From Bacteroidia bacterium (GTDB lineage Bacteria; Bacteroidota; Bacteroidia; CAIKAF01), in contig JAUHWY010000001.1 of NCBI GenBank assembly GCA_030427255.1, positions 112,141 through 176,140 on the forward strand: a stretch of DNA of 64,000 nt, given 5' to 3'. Shown here piece after piece: positions 33,383 through 42,006 of the stretch. The notes under the pieces are model-generated. The model did no database searches. It was not told the origin of the DNA and saw nothing but the letters and a program-made list of their open reading frames with translations. Numbering within the stretch: the stretch's first letter is position 1; each line of letters begins with the position of its first letter. The translations under genes and the position numbers were made by a program.

Positions 33383-34350
33383 ACCCATCCTTTTTCGCGG
33401 GCTAAGAGCAGTGCACCTTCTTTGAGAGAATAACGCACGCACAGCAGGCGCGGAATTTGGAAATGTTGCATCAAAAAGGCGGTTTGCCGCGCACTTACTA
33501 CGGCATAGGGTGCTCTAAATTCAGGCATTCCGGGCCAAGTTAAGCGCTCTTGCAAGCTGCTTTTTTGTATGCGGGTAGTCCAATCCATAAATTGTGCCAA
33601 ATCCATGGGATAGGGTTCTTGGCCTCTGTTTTGGTCGGCTGCTTGGCTTTGGAAATCCAACTCGGCTAGCGTGTCAAAGAATCCACTGCTACCTAACAAC
33701 AGCTCCGGTTTTTGCGGGAAGTGGTGGTTGAGCAAAGGTGCAAAGCGCGCTTGATGCAATTGGTCTAAGCTTTGAAGCTCAGATGCATGAGCGGGATCGC
33801 TGCCTTGCCAAGTTTCGAGCATGCGCACGGCTCCTGCTTTAAAGGACCAAAGCTTTTGGATTTTGCCATCGGCTATGGCAATGCACTCGGTGCTGCCACC
33901 TCCAATGTCCATTATCAAAGCCGACCGGAAGCTATCCCAAGGGACTTGGGCTTGAACGCCACGTGCGATAAGTTCTGCTTCTTGTTCGCCGCTGATGATG
34001 CGTATGGGGCAGCCTGTTTGTGTGGTCCAATGCCGGGCGAGTTCTGCGCCGTTTTCGGCTTCGCGCATGGCTGCTGTGGCTAGCGCAAAGCACTGGGAGC
34101 TATGGAGCGCTAAGGCTTTTTTTTGGAGTGTTTCCACGGCCTGTAAAGCTCTTTTAGCAGCCTCCAAGCCTATGTGCCGTGAGGAGTTCATGCCACGGCC
34201 CAACAAGACGGGAATTTTTTCGGTAAATACAGGTAGAATCGTTTGTTGCTCAACATCGGCTACCAACAAATTAAAGGTGTTGGAGCCCATGTCGATGATG
34301 GCCAGTCTATTGGCCCTTGAGTCGGTTAGAGGTTTTTCTGAAACAGCCAC
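33379..34350 (-). CDS. Exopolyphosphatase / Ppx-GppA family phosphatase
   Basis: The 323-residue protein has the ASKHA nucleotide-phosphatase fold: phosphate loop 1 LAIIDMGSNTFNLLVADVE, the ALATAAMREAENG segment and the second loop ALIMDIGGGSTECIAIADGK. The family hydrolyses polyphosphate or pppGpp; this short single-domain form does not separate the two. It overlaps the upstream ABC permease gene by 25 nt and the downstream DUF6265 gene by 4 nt. Confidence 0.9.
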   Translation of the reverse strand: MAVSEKPLTDSRANRLAIIDMGSNTFNLLVADVEQQTILPVFTEKIPVLLGRGMNSSRHIGLEAAKRALQAVETLQKKALALHSSQCFALATAAMREAENGAELARHWTTQTGCPIRIISGEQEAELIARGVQAQVPWDSFRSALIMDIGGGSTECIAIADGKIQKLWSFKAGAVRMLETWQGSDPAHASELQSLDQLHQARFAPLLNHHFPQKPELLLGSSGFFDTLAELDFQSQAADQNRGQEPYPMDLAQFMDWTTRIQKSSLQERLTWPGMPEFRAPYAVVSARQTAFLMQHFQIPRLLCVRYSLKEGALLLAREKGWV

Positions 34351-35654
34351 TTTCCTAAGTCTTTGTAATTTACCTTTTTACCATAGGAAAGAATGCCAAT
34401 TCGATAAATTCGTGCGGCCAACCAAGTAGTTCCCAAAAAGGTGAGAATGAGCAAAACCATGGAAAGTAACACTTGCCAAAGGTCGGGATTGAAAGGCACA
34501 CGGCTCATCATAACTACCGGAGAGGTGAAGGGCACAATGGAAAAGATGCTGGCAACTGCACCATCCGGGTTTTTAATAATGTTCATGGCCAAAACAATGG
34601 AAAAAATAAGGGGCAAGGTCACCGGCAGCATAAACTGTTGGGTATCGCTTTCGGCGTCCACAGCGGCGCCAATGGCGGCAAACAGCGAACTGTAGAGCAG
34701 GTATCCTCCCAAAAAGTAAAAAATAAAGGTGCCGATTAGGGTAAACCAATTGACCGAAGCCAGCAGAGACAGGGTTTCACCGGCATTAAATCCGGCCACT
34801 TCTGCTCTGGACTCCAAGTTCCCGCTTTGGGCTTGTTCCATTACATCCGGAGCAAAGAGCGCACCTAAGACCGTAAAGGCAATGCCGGACAAAACAACCC
34901 AAATCAAAAATTGGGTAAGTCCAACCAATGCTACACCCACAATTTTTCCAAGCATGAGTTGGTAGGGTCGAACCGAAGACACAATTACTTCTACAATGCG
35001 GCTGGTTTTTTCTTCCATAACACCGCGCATAACCATTACACCATACATGAAAATAAAGAAGTAAATCAGGAAACCGGAGGCTACGCCCAGACCGGTAAGC
35101 AGCATGGTATCGTCTTGTTCTCTTTCGCCGGCTTCATTGAGCTTGTTGGCAGGAATGTTGATGCGCTTACGAATTTCGTCGAAAGTGGCTCTGGGAATAT
35201 CGTAAAAGGCCAACTTTCGGTCTTCGAGGACTTTTTCTACTGCATTCGATACATTGGAGCGCGTTTCCAGTCCGGGGCGCGTTTTGTAGCCAAGGTAAAT
35301 GCCTGAGGGATTTTGAAAGGCCCTTGGGGGCAAGACCAAAATGGCGTCTATCTTTTCTTCGGCATACATTCGATCTCTGTTGGCTTCCAGTTGTGGGGCT
35401 GCGTTGAAGTGATAATGTACATCGCCCAGTTTCCCTTCTTTGGTTAGGGCTTGAAGCTCCAAACTCATTTGGTCGGGAGTTTCATCAAAAACCAGCACAT
35501 TGTATTCTTGAGCTTCTTCAGAAACAGCCACTAAAATTAGAGCTGCATAAAAGCCTACAAGGAGTAAGGGCCCCAAAAGGGTCATTACCAAAAAAGATTT
35601 TTTTCGAACCCGGGAAAGAAACTCCCGAGCAATGATGATGCGCACTTGTTTCAT
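34326..35654 (-). CDS. ABC transporter permease (ABC-2/NatB type)
   Basis: The 442-residue membrane protein has an N-terminal helix (SFLVMTLLGPLLLVGFYAAL). A large extracytoplasmic domain of about 150 residues follows, then five or so C-terminal helices (GFLIYFFIFMYGVMVMRGVM, VALVGLTQFLIWVVLSGIAF, and later). This is the NatB/YhaP-like exporter layout; the substrate (ions or small toxic molecules) is not known. The start ATG 35654 overlaps the ATPase gene by 4 nt; the frame extends upstream only inside that gene. Confidence 0.88.
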   Translation of the reverse strand: MKQVRIIIAREFLSRVRKKSFLVMTLLGPLLLVGFYAALILVAVSEEAQEYNVLVFDETPDQMSLELQALTKEGKLGDVHYHFNAAPQLEANRDRMYAEEKIDAILVLPPRAFQNPSGIYLGYKTRPGLETRSNVSNAVEKVLEDRKLAFYDIPRATFDEIRKRINIPANKLNEAGEREQDDTMLLTGLGVASGFLIYFFIFMYGVMVMRGVMEEKTSRIVEVIVSSVRPYQLMLGKIVGVALVGLTQFLIWVVLSGIAFTVLGALFAPDVMEQAQSGNLESRAEVAGFNAGETLSLLASVNWFTLIGTFIFYFLGGYLLYSSLFAAIGAAVDAESDTQQFMLPVTLPLIFSIVLAMNIIKNPDGAVASIFSIVPFTSPVVMMSRVPFNPDLWQVLLSMVLLILTFLGTTWLAARIYRIGILSYGKKVNYKDLGKWLFQKNL

Positions 35655-36583
35655 GAGGGGGAATTTCCGTTGACAGTTTGGATAAAAATATCGTTCATAG
35701 AGGGGACGACTTCCTGCACTTGTCGGAGTTGCCCTAATTCCATGAACATGGGCCAAACTTTATTAAGCTGTTCGGGATCGGGCAAATGGCAGGTCCAGGT
35801 TACGGAATGCTGATTTCGTTCTTCCTTAATAAGCTGGCCTATAGATTCCGGCAGAGGGCAGACCGCCTGTTGGTCTTTAAGTTCCACTTGGATGTTGTAG
35901 GTGTGGCTTCGGTAGGTTTCTTTGAGGCCTTGAACGCTTCCTTTTAGGAGCACTTTGGACTTATGAATCAGAGCTAAGTGGTCGCACATGGCTTCGACCG
36001 ATTCCATGCGGTGGGTACTGAGCATGATGGTAGTTCCTTGATTCCGTAAGGATAGGATTTCGTCGCGAATCAGTTGGGCATTTACAGGGTCAAAGCCTGA
36101 AAAAGGTTCGTCTAAAATCAAAAAATCAGGCTGGTGCAGCACAGTAACAATAAATTGCACCTTTTGCTGCATTCCCTTAGAAAGTTCTTCTACTTTTTTG
36201 TTCCACCAAGAGCTGAGGTCAAATTTTTCGAACCAATATTTTAGGTTTTTCTTGGCTTGTTCGGAGGAAAGCCCTTTAAGTCTAGCCAAATACAGGGCTT
36301 GCTCTCCCACCTTCATTTTGCGGTACAAACCCCGCTCTTCGGGCAGGTAACCAATGCGTGCTATATGGGCAGGCTTTAGTTTTTCGCCGTCCAGCAAAAT
36401 GAGGCCTTGGTCGGGCTGAATGATTTGGTTAATGCTTCGGATTAGGGTGGTTTTGCCAGCTCCATTGGGTCCAAGCAAGCCAAAAATACTTCCTTTGGGT
36501 ACCTGAATGGATACTCCGTCAAGGGCGGTATGTGCGGCATAGCGCTTCACCAAATCTTGTACGTCCAACATGATTTGTTCCAT
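35651..36583 (-). CDS. ABC transporter ATP-binding protein (NatA-like)
   Basis: The 310-residue ATPase has Walker A GLLGPNGAGKTTL, the signature VEELSKGMQQKVQF and Walker B DFLILDEPFSGFD, followed by the switch His in STHRMES. The C-terminal 80 residues (DUF4162-like) are usual for NatA-type exporters. It pairs with the overlapping permease gene. Start ATG 36583 or 36571 are both possible. The operon ATPase-permease-ppx-DUF6265 runs on the minus strand. Confidence 0.93.
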   Translation of the reverse strand: MEQIMLDVQDLVKRYAAHTALDGVSIQVPKGSIFGLLGPNGAGKTTLIRSINQIIQPDQGLILLDGEKLKPAHIARIGYLPEERGLYRKMKVGEQALYLARLKGLSSEQAKKNLKYWFEKFDLSSWWNKKVEELSKGMQQKVQFIVTVLHQPDFLILDEPFSGFDPVNAQLIRDEILSLRNQGTTIMLSTHRMESVEAMCDHLALIHKSKVLLKGSVQGLKETYRSHTYNIQVELKDQQAVCPLPESIGQLIKEERNQHSVTWTCHLPDPEQLNKVWPMFMELGQLRQVQEVVPSMNDIFIQTVNGNSPS

Positions 36584-36672
36584 ATAGCTAAAATAGAGAT
36601 TGTCCGTGGCTCGGAGGGTAGACTTAAGCCTACATTTTACAAAAAAACTGAAAATCCCCTAATGCAATAAAG

Positions 36673-36703
36673 TTGCATAAAAGAAATTCAATGCTTAAGT
36701 TTG
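36673..36703 (+). promoter_or_regulatory. Promoter TTG-N20-TAAGTTTG
   Basis: TTG (36673-36675), a 20 bp spacer and TAAGTTTG (36696-36703) upstream of the DUF4625 lipoprotein, leaving a leader of about 25 nt. Confidence 0.65.
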
Positions 36704-36733
36704 TTGCAACAAAAGTTCAAAAAGCGTTACAAA

Positions 36734-37114
36734 ATGAAACGAGCACTTGTTTTCTCATCTTTGGCTTTCGGCCTCTTTTTAGCTTCTTGCGGCAGCAGCG
36801 ATGGTCCTGAAATCACCTTAAATGATCCCTCCAATGGGGAGGTTTATCAGCGTGGTACGGACATGCATTTTGACATGGATATTTCGGACGAAAGCGGCTT
36901 GGCCAGCTACACCATTGACATCCATGCCGATGGACTGGCCAATGGTTGGGAGGTGAATCAGACCTGGCCTATCGAAGGCACCAGCATCAACGTGCACCAC
37001 CATGAGCTTATCATTCCTGATGAGGTTGATCCCGGCGAATACCATTTCGAGGTTATTGTGACCGATACCGATGGCAACAGCTCAGACGTGCACGTGGACA
37101 TCGAAATCCAGTAA
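36734..37114 (+). CDS. DUF4625 lipoprotein
   Basis: The 126-residue lipoprotein has a type II signal (MKRALVFSSLAFGLFLASCG, lipid Cys at residue 19). One Ig-like beta domain follows with PEITLNDPSNGEVYQRGTDM, two His-rich strands (NVHHHELIIP) and VIVTDTDGNSSDVHVDIEI. This matches DUF4625. An Asp-rich surface suggests metal binding, which is only inferred. ATG 36734 fits the signal peptide and the promoter before it; a strong terminator follows. Confidence 0.82.
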   Translation: MKRALVFSSLAFGLFLASCGSSDGPEITLNDPSNGEVYQRGTDMHFDMDISDESGLASYTIDIHADGLANGWEVNQTWPIEGTSINVHHHELIIPDEVDPGEYHFEVIVTDTDGNSSDVHVDIEIQ

Positions 37115-37154
37115 TGTGTGGAAAGACTTGCGTCTTGATTTGAATATAGTTTTA

Positions 37155-37180
37155 AAGCGGCCAATTGGCCGCTTTTTTTT
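37155..37180 (+). terminator. Terminator after the DUF4625 gene
   Basis: The 20 bp palindrome AAGCGGCCAATTGGCCGCTT (37155-37174) followed by Ts. It reaches the stop codon of the convergent dnaJ and can serve both. Confidence 0.85.
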
Positions 37181-38330
37181 AACTAAAAAATTCCTTCATG
37201 CGGTCAAAAAAGCCCTTTTCCTTTTTATTGGGGTTCGGTGCAAAATTGGAGCTGTTTCTCAACTGCTCCAGTAGGTCTTTTTCTTCTGAGCTCAGGGATT
37301 GTGGGGTATAGCTGATAACGGTTACAAATAAATCGCCACGCCCTCCATGATTTACCGAAGGCATGCCCTTGCCTCGCAGGCGAAGGGTTTTACCGGATTG
37401 TGTGCCGGCATCGATTTTGATTTTGGCCTTGCCTCCTAAGGTGGGTACCTCTACCGAAGTTCCCAAAGCCAAATCGGCAAAGTTCAAGAACAAGTCATAA
37501 AACAAATGCTGTCCATCCCTGCGGAAATTCGGGTGCTCGGCCTCTTCAATAACAATAAGCAAATCACCGGCCGGACCTTGACGCATGCCGGCATTTCCTT
37601 TGCCGGAAAGACTAAGTTGCATTCCTTCCTCTACACCGGCAGGAATATTCACTTCCATAACTTCTTCGCCGCGTTCTATGCCTTCGCCTCGGCAGCTTGA
37701 ACACTTGTCGGTAATGGTGGTGCCCTGACCCTGACAGCTAGGACAAATGCTGGCGGTGCGCATTTGGCCCAAAAAGGTATTGGTCACCTGAGTTACCTGT
37801 CCGCTTCCCTTGCAGGTAGGACAGGTGGTTGGACTAGTGCCGGCTTTTGCTCCACTGCCCGAGCACACCGAGCAGACCTTGTATTTATTGACCTTAATGC
37901 GCTTATTGGCGCCTTCGGACATTTCCTCTAAAGTGAGCTTGAGTTTGATGCGGATATTGGTACCGCGTTGTCCGCCCCCACGGCGACTGCGACCACCGCC
38001 GCCAAAACCGCCGCCTCCAAAGGCTCCGCCGAAGATATCGCCGAACTGCTCAAAAATATCGTTCATGTCCATGCCACCGCCACCGAAACCACCAAAGCCT
38101 CCGGCTTGAGGACCTGCATGTCCAAATTGATCGTATTGGCGCCGTTTATCGGCATTGGAAAGCACTTCATAGGCTTCGGCAGCCTCTTTGAACTTGTCTT
38201 CCGCTTCTTTATTGTCGGGGTTTTTGTCCGGGTGGTATTTCAAGGCCAGCTTGCGGTAGGCTTTTTTAATTTCCTCCGCGGTAGCTTGCTTTGAAACCCC
38301 CAATACTTCGTAATAATCGCGTTTCGCCAT
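37179..38330 (-). CDS. dnaJ: Chaperone DnaJ
   Basis: The DnaK co-chaperone (383 aa). The J domain has [16 protein letters not shown] with the HPD motif. A Gly/Phe-rich linker follows ([20 protein letters not shown]). The zinc region shows [29 protein letters not shown] and CSSCRGEG, four CxxCxGxG-type repeats with small changes. The C-terminal substrate domains are complete. It lies 10 nt after grpE in the same operon. Confidence 0.96.
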   Translation of the reverse strand: MAKRDYYEVLGVSKQATAEEIKKAYRKLALKYHPDKNPDNKEAEDKFKEAAEAYEVLSNADKRRQYDQFGHAGPQAGGFGGFGGGGMDMNDIFEQFGDIFGGAFGGGGFGGGGRSRRGGGQRGTNIRIKLKLTLEEMSEGANKRIKVNKYKVCSVCSGSGAKAGTSPTTCPTCKGSGQVTQVTNTFLGQMRTASICPSCQGQGTTITDKCSSCRGEGIERGEEVMEVNIPAGVEEGMQLSLSGKGNAGMRQGPAGDLLIVIEEAEHPNFRRDGQHLFYDLFLNFADLALGTSVEVPTLGGKAKIKIDAGTQSGKTLRLRGKGMPSVNHGGRGDLFVTVISYTPQSLSSEEKDLLEQLRNSSNFAPNPNKKEKGFFDRMKEFFS

Positions 38331-38340
38331 GAAAATAAGC

Positions 38341-38916
38341 TTAGCTTGCTACCACCACTTTGGGATAGCGAATAATTTTATCGTGTAGAGTATAGCCTTT
38401 TTCGGCCACGGCCAAAACAGTACCTTTTGCCTCCGGACTTGGGGCCGGCAAATGGGTTATGGCTTCGTGAATATCGGCATCGAAGGTTTTGCCTAAAACC
38501 TCCATTTCTTTTAGTCCTTTTTCAGCCAATTGATGGCGCAATTTATTGGCAATGAGCTCCACACCTTCAACCACAGCCTTAGTAGCATCGCTGTTTTGGA
38601 TGTTTTCTAGAGCCCTATCCAAATCGTCTAATACGGGCAAAATAGATTTGAGCACATCGCTTCCTGCAGAAAGAATCAATTCCTGCCGTTCACGGGCTGT
38701 GCGCTTTCGAAAGTTTTCGAATTCGGCATACAGACGCAGGTATTGGTCCTGACTGTCGTCGTATTTGGCCTTCCAATCTACCGATTCTTCAGTGTTTTGT
38801 TCGGCTTCGTTGGATTCTTCGGCAGCTTGGTCTTCGGCCGAATTTGGGATGGCTTCGTTTTCCTTAGTGGCCGCCTCCGCTTCATTTTGTTTTTTCTTTT
38901 TACCGGGGATATTCAT
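38341..38916 (-). CDS. grpE: Nucleotide exchange factor GrpE
   Basis: GrpE releases ADP from DnaK. The 191-residue protein has an acidic, disordered N-terminus (about 45 residues rich in Glu), a long helix ([20 protein letters not shown]), and the conserved end [20 protein letters not shown] with [23 protein letters not shown] 38916 lies 5 nt after a complete promoter. grpE-dnaJ form the operon; no CIRCE element is seen. Confidence 0.95.
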   Translation of the reverse strand: MNIPGKKKKQNEAEAATKENEAIPNSAEDQAAEESNEAEQNTEESVDWKAKYDDSQDQYLRLYAEFENFRKRTARERQELILSAGSDVLKSILPVLDDLDRALENIQNSDATKAVVEGVELIANKLRHQLAEKGLKEMEVLGKTFDADIHEAITHLPAPSPEAKGTVLAVAEKGYTLHDKIIRYPKVVVAS

Positions 38917-38921
38917 GCGTG

Positions 38922-38952
38922 CAAATTAATCCGATTAGGCGACTTAGGGCAA
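38922..38952 (-). promoter_or_regulatory. grpE promoter: TTG-N20-TTAATTTG
   Basis: TTG (38952-38950), a 20 bp spacer and TTAATTTG (38929-38922, one mismatch to TAnnTTTG). It ends 5 nt before the grpE ATG. Confidence 0.6.
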
Positions 38953-39065
38953 TTTTTTTGCCAAAGCCAAGAGTTAGGACAAACTGTCAGCTTTGTCCAT
39001 TCCTACTGACGCAATGCCTTAAAATAGGAGGATATGGTGTCAAAACGACAGGTCAAAAGGACTGT

Positions 39066-39208
39066 GAGATCGTTGATGCGCCGCTATTCTGGCTGCGACT
39101 TTGCGTTACGGCCAAATCTCAAGTTCCTCATTTACAGCCAGTAAACTGCGGACTTTCAATTTGGCCGTGCCTTAATTCGCCTTGAAAACACGACGCGTAA
39201 ACGGCCTC
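39066..39208 (-). mobile_element. MITE-like element, copy 3 (143 bp, 5 bp target duplication)
   Basis: Inverted relative to the copy at 6561 and exactly the same length. The ends are GAGATCGTTGATGCG and CGCGTAAACGGCCTC, and the interior GTAAACTGC/TTTACAGCCAGTAAA block matches. The flanks are perfect direct repeats ACTGT (39061-39065 and 39209-39213). The DNA between grpE and this element (38953-39060) holds no gene. Confidence 0.85.
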
Positions 39209-39220
39209 ACTGTTTTTTTA

Positions 39221-39376
39221 TTTGGGCGCCTTATCCGGTGCTTGCTGCAAGTCCTCACCGGTCAAGCACGCCTAGCTAAGGCCTACGTGGGCTTCTCAAG
39301 GAATTGAATCAGCCTCCGTGGCCTAAGCTAGGCGGCTTTCCCGGTTCCGGGCTTTTCGCGCGCCCCGGGGCGCATG
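39221..39376. repeat. Structured GC-rich intergenic element (family A)
   Basis: It starts 12 bp from the MITE. It begins TTTGGGCGCCTTATCCGG and ends CCGGGGCGCATG. Stem one: GTGCTTG (39238-39244) with CAAGCAC (39263-39269), loop containing AAGTCCTC. Stem two: GCCTAGCTAAGGCC (39270-39283) with GGCCTAAGCTAGGC (39320-39333), one mismatch. Stem two has a different sequence from that of the 9265 copy although the flanking blocks are the same. Confidence 0.78.
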
Positions 39377-39397
39377 TATCTTTTGGGGTTTTTGGGC

Positions 39398-39937
39398 TTA
39401 CTTCACCAATTTGGCAAGTTGCGCTTCTAGGGCAGGCCCTCTCAAGTTTTTGGCCAACAACACACCGTCTCCGTCAATCAAAAAATTGTAGGGGATGGAC
39501 CGCACGCCATACACTTGGGCGGCTTTATTGCCCCAGTGCTGCAAGTCAGAAACATGCCATTTCCAGCTAAGTTGGTCTTTGCGAATAGCTGCCAACCATT
39601 GCTCTTTGTTTCTGTCAAGGCTTACACTAAAGATAGCAAAGCCTTTACGTCCGTTCACGAACTTTTTGTCTTTGTAATTGGCATGCGCTTTAACCAAGGT
39701 AGGGTTTTCGGCACGGCAAGGCCTGCACCAAGAAGCCCAAAAATCAATCAATACCACATGGCCTTTGAGTTCTGAGAGGGCCAAGTTTTTGCCTTCCGGG
39801 TTGGCCATTTCAATTTCGGGTACTTTGTTGCCTAGTTCAATTCCGGTGTTGGGTTCGGCTACCTTATCGCGCACTAGAAAACCTGCTCCAACAGCAAGTA
39901 AGGCAACCGCCAACAGCAAAATATTTGAACGTTTCAT
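39398..39937 (-). CDS. TlpA/ResA-like thiol-disulphide redoxin
   Basis: The 179-residue protein has an N-terminal membrane anchor (ILLLAVALLAVGAGFLV). A thioredoxin fold follows with active site FWASWCRPCRAENPTL (W-C-R-P-C). The cis-Pro loop GVRSIPYNFLIDGDGV is present. It faces the periplasm and should reduce disulphides, for example in cytochrome c maturation; the partner is unknown. I take ATG 39937; ATG 39970 would add 11 residues before the anchor. It lies downstream of murA on the same strand. Confidence 0.85.
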   Translation of the reverse strand: MKRSNILLLAVALLAVGAGFLVRDKVAEPNTGIELGNKVPEIEMANPEGKNLALSELKGHVVLIDFWASWCRPCRAENPTLVKAHANYKDKKFVNGRKGFAIFSVSLDRNKEQWLAAIRKDQLSWKWHVSDLQHWGNKAAQVYGVRSIPYNFLIDGDGVLLAKNLRGPALEAQLAKLVK

Positions 39938-39998
39938 TCGGCTGATTAAAGGTTCTTGAGATGTGTCCATAGAGAAACTATTGCCAATTTCGTGCCAA

Positions 39999-41312
39999 TT
40001 ACTGCCTTTGAATGGAAGCTCCCAAGGCGTTAAGGCGTTCGTCGATTCTTTCGTAGCCTCTATCGATTTGCTCGATATTGTGGATATGGCTGGTTCCTTC
40101 GGCCGAGAGGGCAGCAATGAGCAGTGCCACTCCCGCACGAATGTCGGGCGAGCTCATAGAAATGGCACGCAAGGGATATTTTCTGTCCAAGCCAATGACA
40201 GTGGCTCTATGAGGGTCGCACAGAATAATTTGAGCGCCCATATCGATGAGTTTATCGGTAAAGAAAAGACGGCTTTCAAACATTTTTTGATGAATGAGCA
40301 CGCTTCCCTTGGCTTGGGTTGCAGTCACCAATATTACCGAAATCAAATCGGGGGTAAAGCCGGGCCAGGGAGCATCGTAAACCGTTAAAATTCCCCCATC
40401 CATAAAGGTGTCTATTTCGTAGCTTTTTTGCTGGGGAATAATGAGGTCGTCTCCATTTTTGACCAAAATAATGCCCAATTTTTCGAATACCGAAGGTATA
40501 ATACCCAGGTGTTCGTAGCCCACGTTTTTGATGGTAATTTCGGATTGCGTCATGGCCGCCATGCCGATAAACGATCCAACCTCAATCATATCGGGCAAAA
40601 TGCGGTGTTTGCAAGCACCCAAAGTGCTTACGCCTTCAATGGTGAGCAGGTTGGAGCCTATGCCGGAGATTTTTGCGCCCATTTGGTTGAGCATACGGCA
40701 CAGTTGTTGAACATAAGGTTCGCAAGCGGCATTGTAAATTTGGGTAGTTCCTTTAGCCATAACGGCTGCCAGTACTACATTGGCGGTGCCGGTTACGGAG
40801 ATTTCGTCCATATGGACAAAGGCTCCTTGAAGATTTTTAGCATGGCCATAGTACAGTTGATGGACGGAGTCCACTTCAATTTTTGCACCGAGCTTTTGTA
40901 GGCCAAGGAAGTGGGTGTCGAGTCTTCTTCGGCCAATTTTATCTCCGCCGGGTCTGGGCATGTACCCTTTGCCAAAGCGGGCTAAAAGGGCTCCCATGAG
41001 CATAATGGAACCTCTTAACCGTCCGGCGGACATTCGAAAATTTTCGGATTGCAGGTAGTCAAAGTTTATGTCTTTGGCTTCGAAGACAAAATGGCCACGC
41101 GATTTGTGTTGTACTTTAACTCCTAAATCTTTGAGGATGTCAATGAGTCGAAGCACATCGTGTATTTCCGGAATGTTGCTGATCTCGACTTTTTCGGCGG
41201 TCAGAACAACGGCACAAAGAATTTGAAGGGCTTCGTTTTTAGCTCCTTGCGGTTCAATGCTACCCTTCAGGGATTTTCCTCCCTCTACAATAAAAGTTCC
41301 CGAAGCTCCCAT
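39999..41312 (-). CDS. murA: UDP-N-acetylglucosamine 1-carboxyvinyltransferase (Asp active-site variant)
   Basis: MurA catalyses the first committed step of peptidoglycan synthesis, adding enolpyruvate from PEP. The 437-residue protein has the catalytic Lys25 (PQGAKNEALQ). The active-site loop reads MPRPGGDKIGRRRLDTH: position 124, where most bacteria have the fosfomycin-reactive Cys, is Asp. Such variants remain active and are intrinsically fosfomycin-resistant in other bacteria. Its ATG overlaps the DUF4290 stop by one base (TGATG), so the two are translationally coupled. Confidence 0.95.
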   Translation of the reverse strand: MGASGTFIVEGGKSLKGSIEPQGAKNEALQILCAVVLTAEKVEISNIPEIHDVLRLIDILKDLGVKVQHKSRGHFVFEAKDINFDYLQSENFRMSAGRLRGSIMLMGALLARFGKGYMPRPGGDKIGRRRLDTHFLGLQKLGAKIEVDSVHQLYYGHAKNLQGAFVHMDEISVTGTANVVLAAVMAKGTTQIYNAACEPYVQQLCRMLNQMGAKISGIGSNLLTIEGVSTLGACKHRILPDMIEVGSFIGMAAMTQSEITIKNVGYEHLGIIPSVFEKLGIILVKNGDDLIIPQQKSYEIDTFMDGGILTVYDAPWPGFTPDLISVILVTATQAKGSVLIHQKMFESRLFFTDKLIDMGAQIILCDPHRATVIGLDRKYPLRAISMSSPDIRAGVALLIAALSAEGTSHIHNIEQIDRGYERIDERLNALGASIQRQ

Positions 41313-41980
41313 CAGCGTTGTTGGTTTCGATGTCTATGTTGCCCTGTGGGCTTTTTCTTTTTTCGTTTTTTGCTTAGCCCGGATTTGGCGCCTCCTCTCA
41401 TTTGGTCTTGCATGCCTGCAATAAGCTCGTTTGAGGGCCTCAAACGCACTTGAGCAGGAAGTTCAAGCGCACCATCAGAAAGTTCTTTTAAGTGTTCACG
41501 TATGAGTTCTTCGTTTACCGTGTCTTTGTTGTAAAGCAAGTAGGCCTTTTTCATTAAGTTGGCAATGACCTCAATGAAATAATCTTTGGCAGGACCGGGG
41601 TCCATTTGTTTGGCTTTTTCAATAAAGCCCGGGATAACAGCACCGTAATGCTTTTGCTTTACTTTGTTAGGCTTGGGATAAGGAATTTTTTTTGGTCTTT
41701 CCTTAATGGCCTCCGGATCGGGTGGGGGAAATGGCCCGTCTACTTCCAGTTTATGGTCAGAAATGATGTACAAATGGTCCCAAAGCTTCTGTTGAATTTC
41801 TTCGGTTTGGTTTTGGTCTTTGGTTGCGGGGTTTACCAAGCCCATCATTTTAATGATTCCAAAAGCAGCGGCTGTTCGCTCTTCACGGTCTTCTATGGTG
41901 CAAATTTGCTCTACCATTTCCTGAACAGCTCGGCCGTATTCCGGAAGTTTTATGGCACTTCGTTGAGAATTGTATTCCAT
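41312..41980 (-). CDS. DUF4290 family protein
   Basis: The 222-residue protein is a Bacteroidota-specific family of unknown function found before murA. It opens EYNSQRSAIKLPEYGRAVQE and has IKMMGLVNP and a very basic C-terminus (LSKKRKKKKPTGQHRHRNQQ) that may bind RNA or membranes. I set the start at ATG 41980; the frame extends further but only inside the transketolase gene. The one-base overlap with murA suggests a role linked to cell-wall synthesis, which is an inference. Confidence 0.85.
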   Translation of the reverse strand: MEYNSQRSAIKLPEYGRAVQEMVEQICTIEDREERTAAAFGIIKMMGLVNPATKDQNQTEEIQQKLWDHLYIISDHKLEVDGPFPPPDPEAIKERPKKIPYPKPNKVKQKHYGAVIPGFIEKAKQMDPGPAKDYFIEVIANLMKKAYLLYNKDTVNEELIREHLKELSDGALELPAQVRLRPSNELIAGMQDQMRGGAKSGLSKKRKKKKPTGQHRHRNQQR

Positions 41981-42006
41981 GCAAGTATTTGAAATATCGG
42001 GGTAAG

